Assembly (NCBI GenBank): GCA_021201515.1
Contig: JAJQET010000269.1
Location: 1-5,800 of the forward strand
Direction: 5' to 3'
DNA from: Clostridiales bacterium
Lineage (GTDB): Bacteria; Bacillota; Clostridia; Oscillospirales; Oscillospiraceae
Length of the DNA: 5,800 nt
Part shown: positions 1 to 5,199 of the stretch, piece after piece
Numbering within the stretch: the stretch's first letter is position 1
Layout of the letters: the number at the start of each line of letters is the position of its first letter
The notes under the pieces: model-generated
The model's input: the letters and a program-made list of their open reading frames with translations, nothing else
Databases searched by the model: none
Told to the model about the DNA's origin: nothing
Program-made: the position numbers and the translations under genes

Positions 1-143
1 CTTTTTTTTTTAATGCACCGGCGCCCCCCGACAGCGACACAGAGTTGATCGGCGGCAGCGCCAGAGGTGCATCCGAGACCGGCGGGGTGCTGGGGGTCAG
101 CAACGTGGGGGCGAGATGACACCGGGGCCCTGTATCCGTCGGC
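1..143. other. Left edge, no confident gene
   Basis: I see no supportable gene here. A run of ten T at 2-11 could be the tail of a terminator whose hairpin lies outside the window. A plus-strand frame is open from the edge to a TGA at 117-119, but its residues (Gly/Ala/Ser-rich) match nothing I recognise and the T run would encode three Phe in a row, so I do not call it coding. A foldable inverted repeat is present: ATGCACCGGCGC at 13-24 can pair with GCGCC (58-62) plus GGTGCAT (66-72), with a three-base AGA bulge. Inside it, CCGA (28-31) can pair with TCGG (49-52). This could be a structured RNA, the 3' end of an upstream gene, or chance in GC-rich DNA. Confidence 0.3.
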
Positions 144-160
144 CATCGAACTGTGTCGAA
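144..160 (+). promoter_or_regulatory. Tandem Spo0A-box-like sites (putative)
   Basis: TGTCGAA at 154-160 is a perfect match to the core Spo0A recognition box (TGNCGAA). Exactly ten bases upstream lies CATCGAA (144-150), which agrees at five of seven positions; both are followed by C, so TCGAAC occurs twice with a 10-base period in the same orientation. Spo0A DNA-binding domains are known to bind two 0A boxes head-to-tail about one helical turn apart. The pair sits about 65-80 bases before the predicted transcription start of the Spo0A-like gene, a position suited to activation rather than blocking. Function is inferred; one perfect 7-base box can arise by chance. Confidence 0.5.
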
Positions 161-189
161 CGAAAAATCTCCACTCCTGCGAAAAAACG

Positions 190-218
190 TTGAATTCTTT
201 CCTTTTGTATGGTATGAT
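190..218 (+). promoter_or_regulatory. Sigma-A promoter of the Spo0A-like gene
   Basis: The -35 element TTGAAT (190-195) and the -10 element TATGAT (213-218) are separated by exactly 17 bases. Each is close to the vegetative consensus (four and five of six). Transcription should start near 225, leaving a short leader before the ribosome binding site AAAAGGAG at 233-240. The local AT-richness contrasts with the GC-rich surroundings, as expected for a promoter. Confidence 0.7.
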
Positions 219-249
219 TCCATCAGAATAACAAAAGGAGTTGTGCCCC

Positions 250-975
250 ATGCTCAATGTGATCATTGCCGCCGCAGACAGCGCCCAGCGCAGAGCGCTG
301 GAGGAGTTGCTGCAAAACGAATCCATCGCCCTTTCCGCCGTGACGGACAGCGGCGGGGAACTGTTGGCCCTGCTGAGCAGGCAGATGCCGGACATTCTGC
401 TGGTGGGGCAGGAGCTGGCGGACCGCTCCGGCGCGGAACTGATTTCCGCGCTGCGGGGGACGCCCTTTCTCAATCCGGATGCGAGCTTTGTCTTTTCCGG
501 CGGGGGTGCCGGCAGCTTTCAAATCCTCCTGAACGCCATGGCGCACCAGCCCGGCAGGGAGATGCAGCTTGCCCCGCCGGAACTGGCGCTGTGTCCGACG
601 GACGTGCGGGGGCCGGTGTCCTACCAGCAGCTGGTGGCTGAATTTCTGTTCAGCCTGGGGATTCCCGCCAACGTGAAGGGGTACCGCTACCTGATATGGT
701 CGCTGGAGCAGGTTCAGCGGGACCCGGAGCTGCTGAATCTGCTGACCAAGGCCTTGTACCCCATGATTGGCCGCCGGTTCAAGACGAAGGACGGCGCGGC
801 GGAGCGGGCCATGCGCCACACCATCAGCACCGCCTTCCGTCAGGGCAATCAGACGGTTTGGGCGTCCTACTTCCCCTCCTGCGCCCGCGGGAAGAAGCCC
901 ACCAATGGGGAGTTTCTGGCGGGGGCCCACGAGGCCCTGGGACGGATGGCGGAGATGGCCAGGGCGTCCAAATAA
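250..975 (+). CDS. Spo0A-like regulator with degenerate receiver domain
   Basis: A 241-residue DNA-binding protein with the layout of the sporulation master regulator Spo0A. Residues about 124-230 match the Spo0A C-terminal domain closely: LGIPANVKGYRYL (136-148), LLTKALYPMIGRRF (164-177), AERAMRHTI (184-192, recognition-helix region), QGN (198-200) and KKPTNGEF (215-222). Residues 1-115 have a receiver-like start (NVIIAAADS) and PDILLVG strand, but the acid pocket is gone: aligned to B. subtilis Spo0A, Asp10 and Asp11 become Ala8 and Ala9, and phosphoacceptor Asp56 becomes Gly53. The usual Lys-Pro motif near the receiver end is also missing. It therefore cannot be switched on by the normal phosphorelay. 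The start is ATG 250, nine bases after AAAAGGAG; an in-frame TTG at 241 abuts that site and is too close. The gene has its own promoter and ends at the 993-1039 terminator, so it is probably monocistronic. I infer a paralog of Spo0A rather than the orthologue, acting as a constitutive or ligand-controlled regulator or a competitor at 0A boxes. Confidence 0.88.
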   Translation: MLNVIIAAADSAQRRALEELLQNESIALSAVTDSGGELLALLSRQMPDILLVGQELADRSGAELISALRGTPFLNPDASFVFSGGGAGSFQILLNAMAHQPGREMQLAPPELALCPTDVRGPVSYQQLVAEFLFSLGIPANVKGYRYLIWSLEQVQRDPELLNLLTKALYPMIGRRFKTKDGAAERAMRHTISTAFRQGNQTVWASYFPSCARGKKPTNGEFLAGAHEALGRMAEMARASK

Positions 976-992
976 AAGACACAAAAAGACGC

Positions 993-1039
993 AAAAAAGC
1001 GAGGCGGAATCCCACTTTGGGAATCCTGCCTCGCTTTTT
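993..1039. terminator. Bidirectional intrinsic terminator
   Basis: GCGAGGC (999-1005) pairs with GCCTCGC (1028-1034). The stem continues as GGAATCCC (1006-1013) with GGGAATCC (1019-1026), broken by one A-A mismatch and a bulged T1027, around the loop ACTTT (1014-1018). It is flanked by six A (993-998) and five T (1035-1039), so it has a U-tract when read in either direction. It lies 17 bases after the Spo0A-like gene and just beyond the end of aroD, serving both convergent genes. Confidence 0.88.
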
Positions 1040-1048
1040 CTGTGCTGC

Positions 1049-1810
1049 TCACAGCGCCTGCTCCAGCAGGCGCAGAACGGTGTCCAACTGCCGCACCTCC
1101 ATCTGTCCGGGGGCGGAGCTGCGGGTGGCGCAGCCAAAGGTGGCGGCGGAGCCGAACACCTGCCCGCACAGCCTGGAGATCACGCCGTCCCCGCCCATGC
1201 TCATGGTGATAACTGGGCGGTCGGCGTAGCAGCGCACCATCTCCTCCGTGGCGGACAGCAGCGCCAGCACATCCTGCCGGTTCCGGGGCATGACGGCCAG
1301 CTTGGGCACGTCCACCCCCATGGCCTGGATTTGGCGGAGCCGCGCCACCAGTTCCTCCCGGGGCGGGGTTTCCTGAAAATTATGGCTGGAGCCGACCACT
1401 TTCACGCCCCTCCGGTGGGCGAAGGACAGAATGTCTTGCACGATGGCGTCCCCGGAAAGGGCCTCCACGTCGATCAGGTCCACGCAGCCGGAGGCGGCCA
1501 TGGATTTACAGAGGGCGGCGTAGTCCGCCGGGGCGATGGCCCCTTCGCCCCCCTCTTTGGCGGTGCGGAAGGTGGCCAGCAGGGGGATGTCCCCCAGGGC
1601 CTCCCGGAGAGCGGAGAGGCAGCGGGTCACCCGGTCCGGGTCCGCGGCCCCGTCAAACCAGTCCACCCGCCACTCTACCATGTCCAGGGGCAGCGCGGCA
1701 AAGGAGCGGGCTTCGGCCAGGATGGCATCCTCCGTCCGCTCCACGATGGGTACGATGATTTTGGGCCGTCCGGCCCCCAGCGTCACGCCGCGTACCGTTA
1801 CCGTCTGCAC
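1049..1810 (-). CDS. aroD: 3-dehydroquinate dehydratase, type I
   Basis: Converts 3-dehydroquinate to 3-dehydroshikimate in the cytoplasmic shikimate pathway, using a Schiff-base lysine and syn elimination. The 253-residue protein is the usual length of the family. Starting at GTG 1810, catalytic residues fall at the E. coli AroD numbers: Glu46 and Arg48 (EWRVD), Arg82 (TFRT), Glu86, His143 (SSHNF), Schiff-base Lys170 (VPKLAVMP), Arg213 in the SMGGDGVISR loop, and Gln236 (APGQ). This supports the GTG start, which has AGGAGGG (1823-1817) six bases upstream, and rules out an in-frame ATG at 1873 well inside aroK. An ATG at 1812 is in the aroK frame. The start overlaps the last 13 bases of aroK, implying translational coupling and shared transcription. 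No key residue is missing. The gene ends at the bidirectional terminator. Confidence 0.96.
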   Translation of the reverse strand: MQTVTVRGVTLGAGRPKIIVPIVERTEDAILAEARSFAALPLDMVEWRVDWFDGAADPDRVTRCLSALREALGDIPLLATFRTAKEGGEGAIAPADYAALCKSMAASGCVDLIDVEALSGDAIVQDILSFAHRRGVKVVGSSHNFQETPPREELVARLRQIQAMGVDVPKLAVMPRNRQDVLALLSATEEMVRCYADRPVITMSMGGDGVISRLCGQVFGSAATFGCATRSSAPGQMEVRQLDTVLRLLEQAL

Positions 1811-2448
1811 ATGTATCCCTCCTGACTGTATTCTCCGGAGCGCTCCGCCAGCGCCGCCAGAATGTCGCCGCAAATTTCCGCCGCGCCCTTCCCGTCGGTG
1901 GCGACGGCAATGTCCGCCGCCGCCTGGTATTTGGGCCGGCGCTGATTCATCATAGTCTGAATGTAATCTTTGTCCTTGTGGCCCTCCAGCAGGGGACGGG
2001 CGTTGGAATCCGCCACCCGGGCCAGAACGGTGTCCGCCGTGGCCGTCAGCCAGACGATGGTGCCCCGCCGGCGCATGGCCCGGACATTGACCTCCCGCAT
2101 GGGGGTGCCGCCGCCGCAGGAGACGACAAACCGCCGCCCCGGCTTCAGGGTGGTGATGAGGTCGGTCTCCATCTGCCGGAAGGCTTCCTCCCCAAGGGTG
2201 GAAAAGATGTCGGAGACGGGCATGCCTGCCCGGCGTTCGATTTCTTCATCCATCTCCAGGACCTTCATGCCGCAGAGGGTATGGAAGGCACCCGCCACGG
2301 TGCTTTTGCCCGCCCCCATAAAGCCGATCAGGAACAGGTTCCCGGTAAAGAATGGCGCTGCCTGGCCGCCAGGGACGGCGGCGTCACAGCAGAGAGGAGG
2401 CTCCTCCGCCGAAGGGAGGGTGTGCTGCAAGGATTCCGGTTCGTTCAT
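1798..2448 (-). CDS. aroK: Shikimate kinase with N-terminal extension
   Basis: Phosphorylates the 3-hydroxyl of shikimate using ATP, two steps after AroD (shikimate dehydrogenase acts between them). From ATG 2448 the protein has 216 residues, longer than the usual 165-180 because about 36 residues precede the first strand (NLFLIGFMGAGKST, 37-50). That strand holds the Walker A loop GFMGAGKST (42-50). Asp67 in EMDEEIE is the shikimate-binding aspartate; Glu65 stands where many homologues have a magnesium-binding Asp. Others: Arg91 in EEAFRQME, the GGG substrate loop 112-114, lid Arg151 (ARPLL), and RRPKYQAAAD (170-179). The ribosome binding site is weak: GGAAGGGG lies about 13 bases before the ATG. 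No ATG or GTG sits between residue 1 and the kinase core, so the extension is probably real, though a nonstandard start cannot be excluded. It follows the S24 gene by 100 bases, has its own candidate promoter, and overlaps aroD. Confidence 0.93.
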   Translation of the reverse strand: MNEPESLQHTLPSAEEPPLCCDAAVPGGQAAPFFTGNLFLIGFMGAGKSTVAGAFHTLCGMKVLEMDEEIERRAGMPVSDIFSTLGEEAFRQMETDLITTLKPGRRFVVSCGGGTPMREVNVRAMRRRGTIVWLTATADTVLARVADSNARPLLEGHKDKDYIQTMMNQRRPKYQAAADIAVATDGKGAAEICGDILAALAERSGEYSQEGYMCRR

Positions 2449-2509
2449 GGGCGATGTTTTTCCCCTTCCACGCACAGGCCGATGGCGCTGCGCATACAAT
2501 ATTGCTGTT

Positions 2510-2538
2510 ATTTTACCAGATTGGGGCCGGTTCCGCAA
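2510..2538 (-). promoter_or_regulatory. Candidate promoter for aroK-aroD
   Basis: Read on the minus strand, TTGCGG (2538-2533), a 17-base spacer and TAAAAT (2515-2510) form a plausible sigma-A promoter. The -10 is preceded by TGG, an extended -10 (TGn) that could compensate for the weak -35. It lies between the S24 repressor stop and the aroK start and gives a leader of about 55 bases. I see no terminator between the repressor gene and aroK, so read-through from the repressor promoter is also likely. Confidence 0.45.
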
Positions 2539-2548
2539 GGGGGTGGGG

Positions 2549-3187
2549 TTACAATTCCCGCACCAGCCGCATGGCGACGCCCACAATGCGGGCCTCGCCG
2601 CTGACGAAGTCGCTCTCCGGCACCAGCCGGGGGGGATAGGCCGGATTTTCCGGCTGGAGAATGACCCACCCCTCCTGACGGCGGAACCGCTTCAGGGTGG
2701 CGTCTTCCCCGTCCACCAGGCAGGCCACGATCTGGCCGTCCTCCGCCGTGGTCTGCTGGCGGATCAGCACCAGGTCGCCGGAGTGGATGCCGGCGTTCTG
2801 CATACTGTCCCCGGAGACCTTCAAGTAGAAGTAAGACCCCTCTGCCGGCACGTCCGCCGACAGGTAGCCCAGCACCTCCTGCTCCGCCAGGGTGGGGACG
2901 CCCGCCCGGATGACCCCCAGAATGGGCAGCATCCGCTCTCCGGGGAGGGCGTCGGCCTGGCGGACGGGGTAGCGGGGCACGTCATAGCCCAGCAGCCACT
3001 GGGCGTCCACCCCCAGCTTCTCCGCCATCTCCGACGCCACCCGGGCCTTCGGCTCCCGCTGGCCCAGCACATAACGGTTCAGCGTCTGGGGGCGCATCTC
3101 CAGCAGCTCCCCCAGCTTCTCATAGTTCAGCCCCTTTTCCTGCATCAGCTCCCGCAGACGGTCTCCCAATTTGGCCACTCGTTCCAT
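2549..3187 (-). CDS. XRE-family repressor with S24 self-cleavage domain (LexA/CI-like)
   Basis: A 212-residue transcriptional repressor with phage CI/HdiR-like layout. Residues about 7-66 form an XRE helix-turn-helix (LGELLEMRPQTLNRYVLGQREP, split between helices at about 25-46, then a segment ending WLLGY). Residues about 85-210 are an S24 peptidase domain: predicted cleavage Ala95-Gly96 in GVIRAGVP, catalytic Ser128 in VSGDSMQNAGI, and catalytic Lys166 in ATLKRF. All three are intact, so RecA-stimulated or stress-induced self-cleavage is expected by family knowledge. It is not LexA proper, whose N-terminal domain is a winged helix rather than XRE. The start ATG 3187 has AAAGGAG (3202-3196) eight bases upstream. 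It is divergent from the DUF5685 operon, and its promoter contains a palindrome suited to autoregulation. No phage structural gene is nearby, so it looks like a resident stress regulator or a domesticated phage repressor. Confidence 0.92.
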   Translation of the reverse strand: MERVAKLGDRLRELMQEKGLNYEKLGELLEMRPQTLNRYVLGQREPKARVASEMAEKLGVDAQWLLGYDVPRYPVRQADALPGERMLPILGVIRAGVPTLAEQEVLGYLSADVPAEGSYFYLKVSGDSMQNAGIHSGDLVLIRQQTTAEDGQIVACLVDGEDATLKRFRRQEGWVILQPENPAYPPRLVPESDFVSGEARIVGVAMRLVREL

Positions 3188-3219
3188 ATGCGCAGCTCCT
3201 TTCTGGGTCGTATAGGCTT

Positions 3220-3247
3220 ATTGTATCAAATTTTCCGGAAATTGCAA
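3220..3247 (-). promoter_or_regulatory. Promoter and putative operator of the S24 repressor gene
   Basis: On the minus strand, TTGCAA (3247-3242), 16 bases, then TACAAT (3225-3220) preceded by TGA (extended -10). The spacer contains the perfect palindrome TTTCCGGAAA (3232-3241), placed where a bound repressor would block RNA polymerase. The 18 bases TTGCAATTTCCGGAAAAT (3247-3230) recur with a one-base length change in the divergent promoter at 3496-3514. Autoregulation is inferred from this placement and from the S24/XRE family habit. Confidence 0.65.
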
Positions 3248-3495
3248 AGGGTATTGTCAGCAACTTGGAGGGATTGCGCCCCTGAGACAAGGATTGCCGG
3301 AGGAATCTTCAGCCCGAAGCAAAGCGGGCATATTTATTCCACAATTCACAAAAAGTTTACGCCGGGCCACACGTTATTTTTACCCTGTTTTATGTCACTT
3401 TTTACCGTCTAATTCCGCTATCCTGCTCCAAAAACAGCCTGTTATACCACTTTTTGAAAAAGAAGACTTTTCACCTTCCCCGACGATAAAAAAAC
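3248..3495. other. Divergent intergenic region, AT-rich
   Basis: About 250 bases between the two divergent promoters, with no convincing gene on either strand and lower GC than the coding sequence around it. Visible items are weak: a short hairpin GCCCG (3312-3316) with CGGGC (3325-3329) around an eight-base loop; a small inverted repeat CTTTTTGAAAAAG near 3450-3463; and, on the minus strand, an extended -10-like TGGTATAAC (TATAAC at 3446-3441) without a good -35. These could mark an extra promoter or regulator sites, but I cannot assign any. Confidence 0.4.
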
Positions 3496-3523
3496 TTGCA
3501 ATTTTGCGGAAAATCGCTATACT
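3496..3523 (+). promoter_or_regulatory. Promoter of the DUF5685/J-protein operon with shared operator-like element
   Basis: TTGCAA (3496-3501), a 16-base spacer, then TATACT (3518-3523). The element TTGCAATTTTGCGGAAAAT (3496-3514) is almost identical to the one in the divergent S24 repressor promoter and contains the inverted arms ATTTT and AAAAT around GCGG. Transcription should start near 3530. The likeness to the repressor's own promoter suggests the S24 protein also controls this operon; this is inference. Confidence 0.6.
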
Positions 3524-3557
3524 AAACATAAGTGGCATACCAGGGGAGGCCGTTTCC

Positions 3558-3608
3558 ATGCTGCATATTACCGTCATACAACTGCCGAACCTCCGGCGCA
3601 GGGGCTGA
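3558..3608 (+). CDS. Possible 16-residue leader peptide
   Basis: The first ATG of the predicted transcript (3558) follows a strong ribosome binding site GGGGAGG (3543-3549) by eight bases. It opens MLHITVIQLPNLRRRG and stops at TGA 3606-3608, six bases before the ATG of the DUF5685 gene. The weaker binding site of that gene (CAGGGG, ending 3604) lies inside this frame, so translation of the leader would expose or feed the downstream start by coupling. The peptide shows no run of one regulatory amino acid, so classic attenuation is not indicated. It matches no peptide I know; it may instead be a chance frame. Confidence 0.4.
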   Translation: MLHITVIQLPNLRRRG

Positions 3609-3614
3609 TGCGCC

Positions 3615-4472
3615 ATGTTCGGATATCTGATCGCGGACAAATCCCGGCTGGACGAGGTGCAGACCGCCCGCTATCGGGAGTGCTACTGCGGCCTGTGCCG
3701 GGCGCTGAAGCAGCGGCACGGCCAGGTCAGCCGCCTCTGCCTGACCTATGACATGACCTTTCTGGTGATGCTGCTGGACTCCCTCTATGAGCCGGACATT
3801 CAGGCGGGCAAAAACCGCTGCCCGGTGCATCCGGCCCGCCCCCAGCTCTGGCGGACCAGCCCCTGGACGGACTACTGCGCCGACCTGAACGTGGTGCTGG
3901 CCTACTACAACTGTCTGGATGACTGGGAGGACGACCGGGAGCTGACCAGGCTCACCTACGCCGGGGCCCTTCACAGCGCCTACTGCCGGGTGAAGGAGCA
4001 GCGCCCGGAAAGCTGTGAGGCCATCGAGCAGTCCCTCTACCGCCTCTCCGGGCTGGAGGAGATCCACAGCTCCGACCTGGACGGGGCCAGCCGGTGCTTC
4101 GGCAACCTGATGGGCAGCCTCTTCGCCGTGGGCGACCCCTTCTGGCGCGATACGCTGTACACCGTGGGGGATTATCTGGGCCGCTTCATCTATGTGATGG
4201 ACGCCGTCCTGGATGAGGCCTCCGACCGGCGCTTTGGCCGCTACAATCCCGTGACGGCCTTCCAGGCCGAGTACGGCGCACTGGACGACGGGCAGACGCT
4301 GACGCTGCTGATCGGCAGCTGCGTCTCCGCCTATGAGACCCTGCCGCTGGTGCAGGACAAGGATTTGCTGGACAACGTCCTCTATCACGGCGTATGGGCA
4401 AAGTGGGCTGCGGCAAGACAAAAAGAAACGAACGGGGAAGCCCGTCAGGAGGAATCGCACAATGATCGATGA
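3615..4472 (+). CDS. DUF5685-type protein of unknown function
   Basis: A 285-residue, probably cytoplasmic protein with no signal peptide or clear membrane segment. I recognise the DUF5685 family pattern from memory: N-terminal MFGYL, then YCGLCRALK with Cys23, Cys25 and Cys28, then LTYDMTFL (43-50), CPVHP (69-73) and [13 protein letters not shown] (95-107). Later come [18 protein letters not shown] (187-204) and GRYNP (208-212). The two aspartate-rich helices resemble the DDxxD motifs of class I isoprenoid synthases, and the second resembles the prenyltransferase pattern GxxFQxxDDxxD with one Asp replaced by Ala197. That is an inference, not a known activity. The clustered cysteines could bind metal. 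The start ATG 3615 follows CAGGGG by ten bases and a leader frame by six. Its last 11 bases overlap the J-domain gene, so the products are likely made together. The final 20 residues are charged and poorly conserved in style. Confidence 0.82.
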   Translation: MFGYLIADKSRLDEVQTARYRECYCGLCRALKQRHGQVSRLCLTYDMTFLVMLLDSLYEPDIQAGKNRCPVHPARPQLWRTSPWTDYCADLNVVLAYYNCLDDWEDDRELTRLTYAGALHSAYCRVKEQRPESCEAIEQSLYRLSGLEEIHSSDLDGASRCFGNLMGSLFAVGDPFWRDTLYTVGDYLGRFIYVMDAVLDEASDRRFGRYNPVTAFQAEYGALDDGQTLTLLIGSCVSAYETLPLVQDKDLLDNVLYHGVWAKWAAARQKETNGEARQEESHNDR

Positions 4473-5157
4473 CCCTTATAAGGTGCTTGGCGTCTCCCGG
4501 GACGCGTCTCAGGACGAGATCAAAAAGGCATACCGAAAGCTGGCAAAGCAGTACCATCCTGACCTGCATCCCAACGACCCGGAAGCGGCAAAGAAGATGA
4601 ACGAGATCAACGCCGCCTATGACCAGATTCAGAACCCGGAAAAGTACCAGCAGGCCAACCCCTATTCCTCCGCCCGGCAGTCGAACCCCTACGGAAGCTA
4701 TGGCTACGGCTACGCCCAGCGGGAGCAGCGCCAGCAGAGCACCTACGACACCAGCCGCGACAGCAGCGACCTCCAGGCCGCCGCCCACTTCGTTCAGGCG
4801 GGGGAGTATCAGGACGCCGTCAACGCCCTGAACCGGGTGCCCTCCGCAGAGCGGAACGCCCGCTGGTATTACCTCAGCGGCCTGGCCCACGCCGGTATGG
4901 GCAACAAAATCCTCGGCCTGCAGCATATGCAGACCGCCGTGGAGATGGACCCCGGCAACGCCGAGTACCAGCAGGCCCTGCAGTATATGCAGCGCAGCGG
5001 CACCTTCTATCAGCAGAGCGGCGGCACCAACTTCCATTACTGCGCCAGCGGCGGGCCGTACAGCTTCTGTATGTACCTTTGCCTGATTCAGGCCGTCTGC
5101 TCCTGCTGCTGCGGCGGAGGCGGATACGGGTACGGCTCCTATGGGGGCTTCCGCTGA
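4462..5157 (+). CDS. J-domain (DnaJ-like) protein with TPR-like region and Cys-rich tail
   Basis: A 231-residue co-chaperone that should stimulate the ATPase of DnaK. Residues 4-62 form a J-domain with the essential HPD at 32-34 ([10 protein letters not shown]) and the helix [13 protein letters not shown] (44-56). A Tyr/Gly/Ser/Gln-rich linker (66-95) includes two NPY repeats. Residues about 103-176 look like a pair of tetratricopeptide helices ([18 protein letters not shown], then [14 protein letters not shown] and the [15 protein letters not shown] helix). The tail has seven cysteines in 24 residues (Cys194, 203, 207, 213, 215, 216, 217), mixed with hydrophobic residues and ending in [12 protein letters not shown]. 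It lacks the zinc-finger and client-binding domains of true DnaJ, so it is a specialised J-protein. The ATG at 4462 follows AGGAGG (4447-4452) by nine bases and overlaps the preceding gene by 11 bases. The upstream in-frame stretch belongs to that gene in another frame and is not part of it. Confidence 0.92.
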   Translation: MIDDPYKVLGVSRDASQDEIKKAYRKLAKQYHPDLHPNDPEAAKKMNEINAAYDQIQNPEKYQQANPYSSARQSNPYGSYGYGYAQREQRQQSTYDTSRDSSDLQAAAHFVQAGEYQDAVNALNRVPSAERNARWYYLSGLAHAGMGNKILGLQHMQTAVEMDPGNAEYQQALQYMQRSGTFYQQSGGTNFHYCASGGPYSFCMYLCLIQAVCSCCCGGGGYGYGSYGGFR

Positions 5158-5199
5158 TGCAGGATTCCCGCACTGAGGATATGGAAAGGAACCGATACC

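Noticed and set aside
3..119. Partial plus-strand frame open at the left edge
   Set aside because: Only 38 codons, begins with a ten-T tract, Gly/Ala/Ser-rich with no recognised domain. It could be the end of an upstream gene but cannot be supported.
1811..1873. Upstream extension of aroD to an ATG at 1873
   Set aside because: It would add 21 Arg/Gly-rich residues inside aroK; the GTG at 1810 has an AGGAGGG site and restores the E. coli residue numbering.
2549..3187. Annotating the S24 repressor as LexA
   Set aside because: The N-terminal domain is XRE-type, not the LexA winged helix, and the promoter lacks the Gram-positive SOS box pattern CGAAC-N4-GTTCG.
3312..3329. Hairpin GCCCG/CGGGC as a terminator
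   Set aside because: Only five base pairs, no U-tract on either strand, and no gene ends nearby.
1970..3412. 480-codon open frame on the plus strand opposite aroK and the S24 repressor
   Set aside because: The opposite strand encodes two proteins with complete catalytic motifs; this frame is Arg/Gln/His-rich with no recognisable domain.
3522..4460. Long open frame on the minus strand opposite the DUF5685 gene
   Set aside because: It has low-complexity, Gly/Val/Ala-rich translation with no family match, and the plus-strand frame has recognised motifs and a ribosome binding site. GC-rich codon usage creates such shadows.
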